NCBI GenBank assembly: GCA_002837195.1 | Contig: KZ478060.1 | Span: 346,130 to 410,129, forward strand | DNA from: Enterobacterales bacterium CwR94 | GTDB taxonomy: Bacteria > Pseudomonadota > Gammaproteobacteria > Enterobacterales > Enterobacteriaceae | Direction: 5' to 3' | DNA: 64,000 nt | Shown here: positions 26,344 to 34,275 of the stretch, in pieces | Numbering within the stretch: position 1 is the stretch's first letter | Layout: each line of letters opens with the position of its first letter | Program-made: the position numbers and the translations under genes | The notes under the pieces: generated by a model | Told to the model about the DNA's origin: nothing | What the model saw: the letters and a program-made list of their open reading frames with translations, nothing else | Database searches by the model: none

Positions 26344-28419
26344 ATGCTCGTCAGTCAATACGATTCTCTGATGGTAATCGTCTCTATTATGGTCGCGATC
26401 CTCGCGGCTTACACGGCGCTCGACATGGCTGGCCGGGTGGCAAATGCCACCGGTAAAGTGGCGCGCGTTTGGCTTATCAGTGGCAGTGTTTCAATGGGCA
26501 TCGGCATTTGGTCGATGCACTTTATTGGCATGCTGGCGATGAGTCTGGCAATGGTGATGAGCTACAGTGTGTCGCTCACCCTGTTGTCTCTGATTATTGC
26601 TATCGCAGCCTCGTTGTTTGCGTTGCATGTGGTCTGTCGCGGTAACTTGCCCTTTCGGCGTTTGATCTTCGGTGCTCTGGTGATGGGCACTGGCGTGGCG
26701 GCGATGCACTACACCGGTATGGCCGCGCTAATGTTCGAACCTGGCATTGTATGGAACTTTGGCTGGGTGGCCGTTTCCGTGCTGATTGCCTGGGTGGCTT
26801 CCGGCGTGGCGCTGTGGCTGGCGTTTGTGCTGCGTGAAGGGGGCAAACATGTGCTGTGGCTGCGTGCGGGATCGGCGTTAGTGATGGGGCTGGCGATTGC
26901 CGGCATGCACTACACCGGTATGGCGGCGGCGGAATTCCCGATGGGCAGTCACGCCACGCATCACGGTGTCAACAGCCAGTGGCTGGCCATCCTGGTGACC
27001 GTGGTGACACTGTTTATTCTGGCCATCACGCTACTGGTGTCGATGCTGGATGCCCGCTTGCAGGCGCGTACCGCCATGCTGGCCAGCTCGCTGGCGGCGG
27101 CCAATCGTGAGTTGGCGCAATTGGCGTTGCACGACAACCTGACGCGTTTGCCTAATCGTATTCTGTTGGAAGACCGCCTTGAGCAGTCTCTGAACAAAGC
27201 CGATCGTGAAAAGTCGCGGTTTGCGTTGATGTTTATGGATCTTGATGGTTTTAAAGCGGTGAACGATGCCTTTGGCCACCACATCGGCGATCGTTTGTTA
27301 AAAGCGGTCACCGAGCGCATGGAAGAGACACTGGCAGGCCATTACACGCTGGCGCGTTTGGGGGGAGACGAGTTCGTGCTGTTGCGTGAAATCGACGATC
27401 CCAATGATGCGGCGGCGGTGGCGACATCGCTGGTCAATGCCATTGAAAAGCCGTTTACGATTTCACGCTACGAGTTACTGGTCTCGCTGAGTATCGGCAT
27501 CGCCATTTACCCTGGCGACGGGACAAATGAACGCGAGCTGATGTTCAATGCGGATGCCGCGATGTATCACACCAAAAACAACGGGCGTAACGGTTACCAC
27601 TTCTTCCAGCCTTCCATGAACCGTATTGCGCAGCAGCAGCTGCAATTAATCAACGATCTGTGGCAGGCACAAGAGAACAATGAACTGCGGTTGGTGTATC
27701 AACCCAAATTCACGGCACCGAGTGGACCGATCCTCGGTTTTGAGGCCCTACTGCGCTGGCAACATCCTCAGCGTGGATTATTAACGCCGGATCAGTTTTT
27801 ACCGCTGGCAGAGAAAACCGGGCTCATTGTGCCGATTGGCAACTGGGTGATTAACGAAGCCTGCCGACAATTACGCGAATGGCATGTGCAAGGCAATGCA
27901 CATTGGTCGGTCGCCGTGAACCTTTCCGCGCAGCAGTTTGAACAGGATTCGCTAGTGGCGACGGTGACGCAGGCGTTGCGTGATCACCAAATTTCACCGG
28001 CGTTACTGACGCTGGAAGTGACAGAAACCACGGCGATGCGTGACCCGGATGAAAGCGTCCGTATTCTGACGGCGTTGACGCAAATGGGGGTTAACGCCTC
28101 GATTGATGATTTCGGTACCGGGTATTCCAGCTTGCTGTATCTCAAGCGCTTGCCCGCCAGTGAACTGAAAATCGATCGCGCGTTTGTGAAAGCGCTACAG
28201 GCTGAGACGGAAGATGCCACCATTGTGTCGGCGATAGTGGCGCTGGCCCAAACGCTGAATCTCAAAGTGGTGGCTGAAGGGGTAGAAACCATTGAGCAGC
28301 AGGAGTTTCTGACCGGCCTGGGTTGCGATACGCTGCAAGGTTACCTGCTCGGCAGACCGATTCCACCTGAGCAGGTACCTACACTGGCGCACTATGTGCT
28401 GGAAAAAGTCCAGGCATAG
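26344..28419 (+). CDS. MHYT-GGDEF-EAL cyclic-di-GMP cyclase/phosphodiesterase with intact motifs
   Basis: A 691-residue tandem paralog of the preceding gene, alike from the first residues (MLVSQYD against MLVSSYD) to near the end. The MHYT sensor occupies 1-240 with the three MHxxGM motifs. GGDEF is at 340-344, again without an RxxD I-site. The EAL domain keeps EAL (467-469), VNLS, LEVTETT, DDFGTGYS (588-595), KID and AEGVE (644-648), so phosphodiesterase activity is expected; the balance with cyclase activity cannot be read from sequence. AGGA lies 12 bases before the ATG. The 156-bp gap to the upstream gene allows its own promoter. Confidence 0.92.
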   Translation: MLVSQYDSLMVIVSIMVAILAAYTALDMAGRVANATGKVARVWLISGSVSMGIGIWSMHFIGMLAMSLAMVMSYSVSLTLLSLIIAIAASLFALHVVCRGNLPFRRLIFGALVMGTGVAAMHYTGMAALMFEPGIVWNFGWVAVSVLIAWVASGVALWLAFVLREGGKHVLWLRAGSALVMGLAIAGMHYTGMAAAEFPMGSHATHHGVNSQWLAILVTVVTLFILAITLLVSMLDARLQARTAMLASSLAAANRELAQLALHDNLTRLPNRILLEDRLEQSLNKADREKSRFALMFMDLDGFKAVNDAFGHHIGDRLLKAVTERMEETLAGHYTLARLGGDEFVLLREIDDPNDAAAVATSLVNAIEKPFTISRYELLVSLSIGIAIYPGDGTNERELMFNADAAMYHTKNNGRNGYHFFQPSMNRIAQQQLQLINDLWQAQENNELRLVYQPKFTAPSGPILGFEALLRWQHPQRGLLTPDQFLPLAEKTGLIVPIGNWVINEACRQLREWHVQGNAHWSVAVNLSAQQFEQDSLVATVTQALRDHQISPALLTLEVTETTAMRDPDESVRILTALTQMGVNASIDDFGTGYSSLLYLKRLPASELKIDRAFVKALQAETEDATIVSAIVALAQTLNLKVVAEGVETIEQQEFLTGLGCDTLQGYLLGRPIPPEQVPTLAHYVLEKVQA

Positions 28420-28431
28420 CGAAACGGGGCG

Positions 28432-29838
28432 TCAGGCCATTTGCAGTCTCTGCTGCGCCTGACGCCAACGCAGTACATCAAACGCAATAAACATCACTAA
28501 GCTGACGCCCATCACCGGTAGCGCATAACCCAGAGCGATGGCCACCAACAGCGAGACGGCTTTCGCGGGGAGTGTCAATTGCTGCCAGCAGCCGGTGAGG
28601 GTTTCCAGTGGGTTGATGGCCCCAGGCTGAGCAGGGCGTCGCAACCACCACATCCGATAGCCCAGCGCAATCATCGTGCTTAATCCCAGCCCCAACGCAA
28701 CCAGCAGTAGCTGATTAGGCAAGCCAAACAGGATCCCCATGTGCGCATCGACTCCCCAACGGGTGAGCTTTGCCAGCAGGCCGAATTGTGCAAACTCCAC
28801 TTTATCAATGACGCGCAGGCTGTTGGCATCGACGGCGGCGGCATCGACCTGCGTCGGCCAACTGCGATCCACTTCGGTGACGGTCCAGGCTTTATCCGGC
28901 TGGGTACTGGGGCGAATTTCAACTTTGCTGGCGGTGATCCCCGCTGCGCGGGCGGCAGCCCACACACCGTCAAACTGCTCAGCCGTCACCGTTACCATCG
29001 AGGACATATCGTGATGCATCATGCCGTGATGCTCAGCATGAGGATCGTTGGCGATGGCCGGTTGGGTTGCCTGTAAACGGGTATCCACCTGCGGCGTGAG
29101 CCAGCCCATCTGTGCACGCAATGCGCCAATATTATTGCCCGCCCAGTTGGACCAGGTCAGCCCGGTTACCGAGAGAAACAGCAAACCTATCAACAAACTG
29201 GCTCCCAGCCAGGTATGCCAGCGTCGCTGGCGCAGCACGCGCTGTCCACGTGACAGAGCGCCGGTCTGTGCGCGTACGCGTGGCGTACGCTGGGTCAGCC
29301 ACAGGATCAGCCCACCTAATGCGGCAACCCATAACCAACTGGCGGCTAACTCGCTGTAATTGCGTCCCGCTTCACCCAGCAGCAGGCTACGGTGCAGGTA
29401 ATCCAGCGTGGTGCGGAACGGTAAAATACCGCTGGTGCCATACACGGTTAGCGCACCCTGAACGTTGAGGGTGACAGGATCAACAAACACCGCCAGCGAC
29501 TCAGAGGCTGCGCTCTGCGCGCCGCGAAACATCACGCGTGTGGTTTCACCGGCTTGTGGCGCCGGGCGCACGGCATACAAGGCATCGTCGCCCTGATACC
29601 ACGCCTGCGCAGCCGCAATTTGACGCGACAGCGGTTGCGCCTCTCCTTGAGAAGACGTGAAGAGCTGTTCAGCGTACAGGTGATTTTCTAATTGCGGTGT
29701 AATGACATACAGCGTGCCGGTCAGTGCTGCGACCAGGATAAAAGGCCCAACAAATAAACCAACATAAAAGTGCAGGCGACGCAGTAGCGCCAGCATCGCA
29801 CCTTTGCCCTCTACGCTGGGGGGGCGAATATCAGACAT
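28432..29838 (-). CDS. PepSY-domain membrane protein with His/Met-rich segment (metal-linked reductase family)
   Basis: A 468-residue membrane protein of the PepSY-associated TM family (PiuB-like), often in iron or copper uptake loci. Membrane helices are near 20-47, 165-185, 208-230, 375-400 and 430-460. Periplasmic PepSY-like regions are at about 50-150 and 240-370. A segment HAEHHGMMHHDM (267-278) looks metal-binding and is suited to copper. The start at 29838 has AGAGGA six bases upstream; the frame continues 15 codons further with no support. The gene lies downstream of the Met/His-rich DUF2946 gene on the same strand, 76 bp away, so the two probably form an operon. Confidence 0.82.
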   Translation of the reverse strand: MSDIRPPSVEGKGAMLALLRRLHFYVGLFVGPFILVAALTGTLYVITPQLENHLYAEQLFTSSQGEAQPLSRQIAAAQAWYQGDDALYAVRPAPQAGETTRVMFRGAQSAASESLAVFVDPVTLNVQGALTVYGTSGILPFRTTLDYLHRSLLLGEAGRNYSELAASWLWVAALGGLILWLTQRTPRVRAQTGALSRGQRVLRQRRWHTWLGASLLIGLLFLSVTGLTWSNWAGNNIGALRAQMGWLTPQVDTRLQATQPAIANDPHAEHHGMMHHDMSSMVTVTAEQFDGVWAAARAAGITASKVEIRPSTQPDKAWTVTEVDRSWPTQVDAAAVDANSLRVIDKVEFAQFGLLAKLTRWGVDAHMGILFGLPNQLLLVALGLGLSTMIALGYRMWWLRRPAQPGAINPLETLTGCWQQLTLPAKAVSLLVAIALGYALPVMGVSLVMFIAFDVLRWRQAQQRLQMA

Positions 29839-29914
29839 AAAAATTCCTCTCCCCTTTCGGGGTGTGCAGGTGTCTGCTGTCAAAGGACAGCACGATTATT
29901 GTTTGTGTGACAAC

Positions 29915-30340
29915 TCAAAGCACAAAGGAGAGCGGCGGGGCGCGGGGGTGATACGGGCGTGTTGTGCGCTTAGGCAGGTAGGGAGAAACGACAGCTTTAG
30001 GGCCGTCGCGCGTCGCGGGAAGACGTTGGCTAATCAGGATGACAATCATCATCGCCATGGACAGGTGCGCTAAAAGCACACAATAGCCACAGGCGCTGTC
30101 ATCCATCATCGACATGTGGCTGGACATGCCCGCCATGGACGACATCGAGTGATGGCCCATCATCATGCTGCTGTGATCCATGCCCATATGGCTCGGCATG
30201 TTCATGCTATGTGTGGTGGATGCACGGCTTTCCGCCAGTGATTTGGAAATCACCGGAGCGATAAAAAGCAGGACAATCGACAGAATGCCTAACCAGGCCG
30301 CCAGCCGACTGCGCGATGTGCGCCAACAGTGCAGTGTCAC
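29915..30340 (-). CDS. DUF2946-type Met/His-rich small membrane protein
   Basis: About 141 residues from a GTG at 30340 (weak GGAA site); a GTG at 30388 would give 157. One hydrophobic segment near the N-terminus (LAAWLGILSIVLLFIAPVIS) and a second after CGYC (VLLAHLSMAMMIVILIS) flank a 40-residue stretch extremely rich in Met, His and Ser. This layout, with the D-S-A-C-G-Y-C motif before helix two, is that of DUF2946 proteins, which are linked to copper-handling loci. It probably binds copper in the periplasm and works with the PepSY protein downstream. The start is uncertain. Confidence 0.68.
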   Translation of the reverse strand: MTLHCWRTSRSRLAAWLGILSIVLLFIAPVISKSLAESRASTTHSMNMPSHMGMDHSSMMMGHHSMSSMAGMSSHMSMMDDSACGYCVLLAHLSMAMMIVILISQRLPATRDGPKAVVSPYLPKRTTRPYHPRAPPLSFVL

Positions 30341-30501
30341 AGCAGATTCCGAAAAAAAGGTCGGCAACAGTGTACGCGAAGTCCTCACCGGGACGAAGGT
30401 GTGAGCCCAAAAAATAAGGAATTTTTAGCTCGTTAAGACGCATTAAGGCGCGTTAGCGGAAAGCCGCTTTTGCGCCGTAATCATCATTACTGGTTGGGTA
30501 T

Positions 30502-31062
30502 TCAGGAGGAGCGTGTTTTCTGCCCGCGAGAGGATAAGAAAGAGAATTTACGTATCAGGGACAAACCATCCTGACTGGTTTGCATCGCAGGTTCACCGGG
30601 GGGAAGCTGGCAAACGTCTACCCATTTCGCAGCGGTGAGTGCAGCGATTTGGTCAGGGGAGATGCGCACCGCGCTGTTGATAGAACCCGCGGCAGGTAAC
30701 ACTTCTTCATAGCGCCTTAGCGAGACATCGCAATAGACTTGCAGCGGCGTTTCCAGCCCAAAAGGGCAGACGCCACCAATCGGATGGCCTGTGCTATCCA
30801 CCACTTCATCGGAACTCAGCATGCGGGCTTTGCTGCCCAGCGCTTTTTTTAATTTGGCGTTATCCAGCCGTGCATCGCCACGCGTTACCACCAGCACCAC
30901 CTGGTTTTTTACTTTCAGGGTCAGGGTTTTGGCAATTTGTCCTGGAGCGACATGATGGGCGCGTGCGGCCAATTCCACGGTGGCGGTACTTTGTGGAAGT
31001 TCGATAATTTCTATTTCCGGGGCGTGTTCGGCGAAAAACGCGCGAACGGACTCAAGACTCAT
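30502..31062 (-). CDS. YbaK/ProX-family aminoacyl-tRNA deacylase
   Basis: A 186-residue protein with the YbaK/EbsC fold (about 20-155). Such proteins hydrolyse mischarged tRNAs in trans. The conserved lysine is in GQIAKTLTLKV (about 45) and the GGVCPFG loop (about 96-102) is typical of the YeaK/PrdX-like branch rather than YbaK itself. The last ~25 residues after the domain are basic and low in similarity. It stands alone between fhuF and the DUF2946 gene on the minus strand. Which misacylated tRNA it edits cannot be told. Confidence 0.82.
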   Translation of the reverse strand: MSLESVRAFFAEHAPEIEIIELPQSTATVELAARAHHVAPGQIAKTLTLKVKNQVVLVVTRGDARLDNAKLKKALGSKARMLSSDEVVDSTGHPIGGVCPFGLETPLQVYCDVSLRRYEEVLPAAGSINSAVRISPDQIAALTAAKWVDVCQLPPGEPAMQTSQDGLSLIRKFSFLSSRGQKTRSS

Positions 31063-31137
31063 GGTGCTCTCCAGTAAAACAACGCGCTAAAACTGCCACA
31101 ATGTTGCCTTACTGTAAATCACTTAGCGGGAAAAGCA

Positions 31138-31956
31138 TTAACTGCAGAGCGATCCTGCGTTGGCGTTCAGGGTGCAATCGCCACACTGATTAACATCCGG
31201 CAGCTTGTAGCGCTGGCAGCAGGTGCGGCGACTGAGTACGCCCTCGCGGGGGATCATCGTGCGATACAACGGGTTATCGCTGCCATCGCACAGAGTGCGG
31301 CTGAAGAAGAAGCGGTGTTCGAGGTGAATGCGTGCCGCATCGCCAATCAGCGGATTCAGTTCTTGTAAAAACCAGTGCACCAGATAGCCAGTGTTGCTCC
31401 AGATTAACTTGGCGTTAATCCCTTCATAGGCGGCAATCGCGTTGGTGACCGGCATAAGATGTTGGGTGATCAGGCGCACCAGGCGCTGTTCAGCATTTAA
31501 ATAACGGGCTTCATGATCTTCTTCAACCTCAAACCAGAAGCGGGCTGCACGGCCACTTTCATGAAACTCCACCCGCATGCGGTCAGGATGGCAATCCAGC
31601 GCAGCGCTGTCGGTGAGCAGCGCCATCATCATGGGCGGCACGACCAAACCGAAATACCACTGTGACCACAAGGAGTGCAGCGGCTTCTCTTCTCGCGCTT
31701 TGTCGGGATGGGCACCATAGTTGGCGTCCGCGTAGCGGTCGCACAAGGCACGGAACACTTCTGGCTGGCGCCATTGCGCAAAGCGCAGGCTGCCTTCCGG
31801 GGCCGGTTCATCCAGTTTGACCATATCCAGAAAGTAGTCACGCTGAAGGCGAAACTGCGCGCGCAAACGTTCCGCCAGCGGCGGCTGTGGGGTATGCAAA
31901 GGGATTAACATCTGCTCGGAAGGGAAAGCATGCTGGCGGGCAGATGAAAGAGGCAT
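31138..31956 (-). CDS. fhuF: siderophore-iron reductase FhuF
   Basis: A 272-residue cytoplasmic-side ferric reductase that releases iron from hydroxamate siderophores. The C-terminal CC-x10-C-x2-C motif (RRTCCQRYKLPDVNQCGDC) binds the unusual [2Fe-2S] cluster. The body matches E. coli FhuF (LIWSNTGYL, LWSQWYFGLVVPPMM). A GTG two codons upstream of the chosen ATG is an alternative start. A Fur box 31 bp upstream predicts iron repression. In E. coli fhuF also neighbours yjjZ and rsmC; here a diguanylate cyclase gene separates it from yjjZ. The last residues (NANAGSLCS) extend beyond the E. coli end and add a further cysteine. Confidence 0.94.
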   Translation of the reverse strand: MPLSSARQHAFPSEQMLIPLHTPQPPLAERLRAQFRLQRDYFLDMVKLDEPAPEGSLRFAQWRQPEVFRALCDRYADANYGAHPDKAREEKPLHSLWSQWYFGLVVPPMMMALLTDSAALDCHPDRMRVEFHESGRAARFWFEVEEDHEARYLNAEQRLVRLITQHLMPVTNAIAAYEGINAKLIWSNTGYLVHWFLQELNPLIGDAARIHLEHRFFFSRTLCDGSDNPLYRTMIPREGVLSRRTCCQRYKLPDVNQCGDCTLNANAGSLCS

Positions 31957-31986
31957 AGTCACACTCGCGCGTTCTTTGAAAGTGAA

Positions 31987-32001
31987 TGAGAATGATTAGC
32001 G
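31987..32001. promoter_or_regulatory. Fur box upstream of fhuF
   Basis: TGAGAATGATTAGCG matches the 7-1-7 Fur pattern TGATAATNATTATCA in 11 of 14 defined positions and sits 31-45 bp before the fhuF ATG. Confidence 0.68.
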
Positions 32002-32159
32002 ATTCTATCTGTGGTGTGAGCGGACTGCAAGCGCATCTGCGCATTTCACATCGAATGCTGTGGTACAGCATCTGCGACGTTATTTATGACGAGGGCTAAA
32101 AAATAGCGTTATAAATTTGATTTAAGAAAAACGATAATTCAGAAGCCAGTTAAAAGGGC

Positions 32160-32178
32160 GCAGATATTCACTATCTGC
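32160..32178 (-). terminator. possible terminator after the diguanylate cyclase gene
   Basis: On the minus strand GCAGATA and TATCTGC (32172-32178 with 32160-32166) pair across GTGAA, followed by GCCCTTTTAAC. The U run is short and displaced by the GCCC, so strength is doubtful. Confidence 0.4.
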
Positions 32179-32199
32179 CTGGCTTCACAGTAATGGGAT

Positions 32200-33294
32200 T
32201 TAGGCTTGTTGCGTTGAGAAAGGGTGTTTGTTATTTATTTCTTCCGCCGATAACAAGGTGTTGCGTCCGCGATTTTTGGCAACGTATAACGCACGGTCGG
32301 CATTGGCAACAGCGTCCGAAAAATGGTTATTTTCTAATGGCGCAAAGCCAGCACTCACCGTGACATGGGTCGCGACTTTATCGTTAAACAGATGGGGAAT
32401 CTCCAGCGCTAATACAGACTGGCGAATGCGTTCGGCCAACTTACGGGCAATCTCAGGGTTGACGTTAGTGAGCAGCACCAAAAACTCCTCGCCGCCATAG
32501 CGCACCACAATATCGCGTGAGCGAACGGCATCGCGGATGGCCACGGAAACCCGTGCCAGCGCCTGATCGCCCATCGCGTGGCCGTAGTTATCGTTGTAGG
32601 CTTTGAAGTGATCGATATCCAGTAACAACACGTAATGACTGCCGCTGTAAGCCGTGAGGATGTGCTCCATACGGTTCTCCAGCCCGCGTCGGTTGTACAG
32701 ACCGGTCAGCGGATCCAGCATACTCAGGTCGCTGTAGGTCTCTTTCTCGCGGTGCAGGTGCTGCATCAGTTCACGCGTGAAGGCATCCTGGCGGCGTGAC
32801 ATAAAGTGATGCAGGCTAATGCCGATCAGGGGCAGCGCCAGCGTAAAGAGGATCCCCGCCAGATTGCGCCCATCATCCAGCCACAGCACGGTAATGCCAG
32901 AGGGAGCGGCATGCAGTAAAAAGGCCAGTAGCTGGTCATTCAGCGCAATGGTGCTGATCAAAAACAAGCTGATAATGCTGACGATTAATACGCTTTGATC
33001 GAAATAAATATGCGTTTCATATTTCACGACAATTTGCCAACTCCACAGCAAACCGGTGACCAGCGCGGCAATATTTAACAGGCGCATGTGCCATTTCGGG
33101 CGCAGTAATAGCCAGGTGATTAGCGTTAACCCAAATGTTGCCAGTGATAATAAAGGCAAATTGACACCGCTGCTGTCGGCAGAAGTATTAATAATCATGC
33201 TGAATATTGCGGATGCTGTATTTAAAAAAAGAAATAGCATCAACGACAGCCGATACCTGCGGAACAGCAGCCCGTCGTAACTTTCAAATTTCAT
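32200..33294 (-). CDS. membrane-bound diguanylate cyclase
   Basis: A 364-residue protein with about six membrane helices in residues 15-165, a short coiled linker (165-192) and a C-terminal GGDEF domain. The catalytic motif is GGEEF at 267-271, with the product-inhibition I-site RSRD at 258-261, so an active, feedback-regulated cyclase making cyclic di-GMP is expected. The N-terminal region resembles the MASE-type integral sensors but I cannot assign a subclass. The start MKFESYDG at 33294 was chosen; the frame continues 17 codons upstream through a palindrome without similarity. It interrupts the fhuF-yjjZ neighbourhood. Confidence 0.92.
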   Translation of the reverse strand: MKFESYDGLLFRRYRLSLMLFLFLNTASAIFSMIINTSADSSGVNLPLLSLATFGLTLITWLLLRPKWHMRLLNIAALVTGLLWSWQIVVKYETHIYFDQSVLIVSIISLFLISTIALNDQLLAFLLHAAPSGITVLWLDDGRNLAGILFTLALPLIGISLHHFMSRRQDAFTRELMQHLHREKETYSDLSMLDPLTGLYNRRGLENRMEHILTAYSGSHYVLLLDIDHFKAYNDNYGHAMGDQALARVSVAIRDAVRSRDIVVRYGGEEFLVLLTNVNPEIARKLAERIRQSVLALEIPHLFNDKVATHVTVSAGFAPLENNHFSDAVANADRALYVAKNRGRNTLLSAEEINNKHPFSTQQA

Positions 33295-33313
33295 TTTTAT
33301 ACACTCTTGCCGA

Positions 33314-33329
33314 CTCAGTGCGCACTGAG
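33314..33329. promoter_or_regulatory. perfect 16-bp palindrome upstream of the diguanylate cyclase
   Basis: CTCAGTGCGCACTGAG is a perfect palindrome located 20 bp before the cyclase start. It could be an operator for a dimeric repressor or a 5'-leader hairpin sequestering the ribosome site region. No known regulator consensus is recognised. Confidence 0.55.
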
Positions 33330-33465
33330 CGCTACGTCCTGACAAAAAAGGCGGAACATAGCGAGATCGTGTTTAGGAATGTTCTTATAGCGATATTCGC
33401 CAGACTAGCAAAATTCTTGTGCACTGTCATCAGCGCTGTACAAGTTTAAGGCGAGTGTCGCAAAG

Positions 33466-33480
33466 TGATAAAAATTATCA
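33466..33480. promoter_or_regulatory. Fur box 1 upstream of yjjZ
   Basis: TGATAAAAATTATCA matches TGATAATNATTATCA in 13 of 14 defined positions and is a perfect palindrome around its centre. It lies 9 bp upstream of a second Fur box. Confidence 0.82.
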
Positions 33481-33488
33481 TATGCTAT

Positions 33489-33503
33489 TGGTAATCATTA
33501 TCA
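33489..33503. promoter_or_regulatory. Fur box 2 upstream of yjjZ
   Basis: TGGTAATCATTATCA matches the 7-1-7 Fur pattern in 13 of 14 defined positions, 26 bp before the yjjZ ATG. With box 1 it gives a 38-bp tandem operator. Confidence 0.87.
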
Positions 33504-33528
33504 TCAATGCGTAAAGAGGAGTCAGTGC

Positions 33529-33765
33529 ATGCTGGCAAAACGACTGGAAAGTGGTTGGGCAATTCTGCTGCCGGGTGTAGGGATGACGCTGCTGTCTTTA
33601 CTGGATTTATCGATGACGCAATGGCGGGCATTGGTGGTGATCGCTCTGCTATCGACAGTGCTGATGCTGTTTCATCAACGATTGCGTCACTTTATGCTGC
33701 TGCCTTCCTGCGTGGCACTGGCGGGCGGAATGACGGCGATTGCCTTGAATTTTTATACGGCTTAA
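33529..33765 (+). CDS. yjjZ: DUF1435 small membrane protein YjjZ
   Basis: A 78-residue protein with three hydrophobic segments (about 9-27, 34-48, 57-75). The pattern GSGWxxLLPG, DLSxxQWR, QLRHFMLLPSCVALAGG matches E. coli YjjZ, which also lies beside fhuF and the tRNA-Leu cluster. AGAGGAG is seven bases before the ATG. Tandem Fur boxes upstream mark it as strongly iron-repressed, suggesting a role in iron limitation; the molecular function is unknown. Confidence 0.87.
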   Translation: MLAKRLESGWAILLPGVGMTLLSLLDLSMTQWRALVVIALLSTVLMLFHQRLRHFMLLPSCVALAGGMTAIALNFYTA

Positions 33766-33830
33766 GGCCGTAACATCATGCTGTAATCAGGGGAGTTTGT
33801 TGGCCGAACGGCCTGAAGAAAAGACTCTCT

Positions 33831-33917
33831 TGGTGCGAGGGGGGGGACTTGAACCCCCACGTCCGTTAGGACACTAACACCTGAAGCTAGCGCGTCTACC
33901 AATTCCGCCACCGTCGC
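33831..33917 (-). tRNA. leuQ: tRNA-Leu(CAG), third of three
   Basis: 87-nt type II tRNA with encoded CCA, anticodon loop CTTCAGG (CAG) and TTCAAGT T-loop. It is nearly identical to the other two but its variable arm reads GTCC/GGAC (fully paired), as in E. coli. Distal in transcription order. Which of leuQ/P/V it corresponds to is assigned by position only. Confidence 0.96.
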
Positions 33918-33943
33918 CCAGTCGAGTCTCAGAGCATTACATT

Positions 33944-34030
33944 TGGTGCGAGGGGGGGGACTTGAACCCCCACGTCCGTTAAGACACTAACACCTGAAGC
34001 TAGCGCGTCTACCAATTCCGCCACCGTCGC
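33944..34030 (-). tRNA. leuP: tRNA-Leu(CAG), second of three
   Basis: 87-nt tRNA with encoded CCA and CAG anticodon. It differs from the distal copy by one base in the variable arm (GTCT/GGAC, a G-U pair). The spacer to the distal copy is 26 bp. Confidence 0.96.
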
Positions 34031-34057
34031 GCAAATGTAATACTGGTCGTGATTGTA

Positions 34058-34144
34058 TGGTGCGAGGGGGGGGACTTGAACCCCCACGTCCGTTAAGACA
34101 CTAACACCTGAAGCTAGCGCGTCTACCAATTCCGCCACCGTCGC
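34058..34144 (-). tRNA. leuV: tRNA-Leu(CAG), first of three
   Basis: 87-nt tRNA, promoter-proximal copy, identical to the middle copy including the GTCT variable-arm variant. CAG reads CUG, the major leucine codon of enterobacteria, which explains triplication behind a growth-rate-controlled promoter. Confidence 0.96.
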
Positions 34145-34176
34145 ATACCCGCAATACCAGACGATATTGCAACCAC

Positions 34177-34212
34177 GGAGGCGCATTCTAGAGACTTTAC
34201 CCTACCAGTCAA
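34177..34212 (-). promoter_or_regulatory. stringent-type sigma-70 promoter of the tRNA-Leu operon
   Basis: On the minus strand: -35 TTGACT (34207-34212), 16-bp spacer, -10 TAGAAT (34185-34190), directly followed by the GC-rich discriminator GCGCCTCC (34177-34184). A GC-rich discriminator after -10 is typical of stable-RNA promoters repressed by ppGpp/DksA, and the E. coli leuV promoter has the same GCGCC feature. The transcript would start about 30 nt before the first tRNA. Confidence 0.85.
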
Positions 34213-34275
34213 CAGATATTTCGTGGTTCTTCAACGAATGCTGTAAAAACAAGCAGGGCAGGCGCAAGGTGAGCC

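Noticed and set aside
33831-34144. Three near-identical ~87-bp repeats with short spacers as a CRISPR array
   Set aside because: The repeats fold as tRNA-Leu with encoded CCA; spacers are only 26-27 bp and no cas genes are present.
33929-34186. Open frame of 85 codons across the tRNA-Leu cluster (contains VAELVDALASG repeats)
   Set aside because: It is translation of the tRNA genes themselves; this peptide pattern is a well-known false gene in databases.
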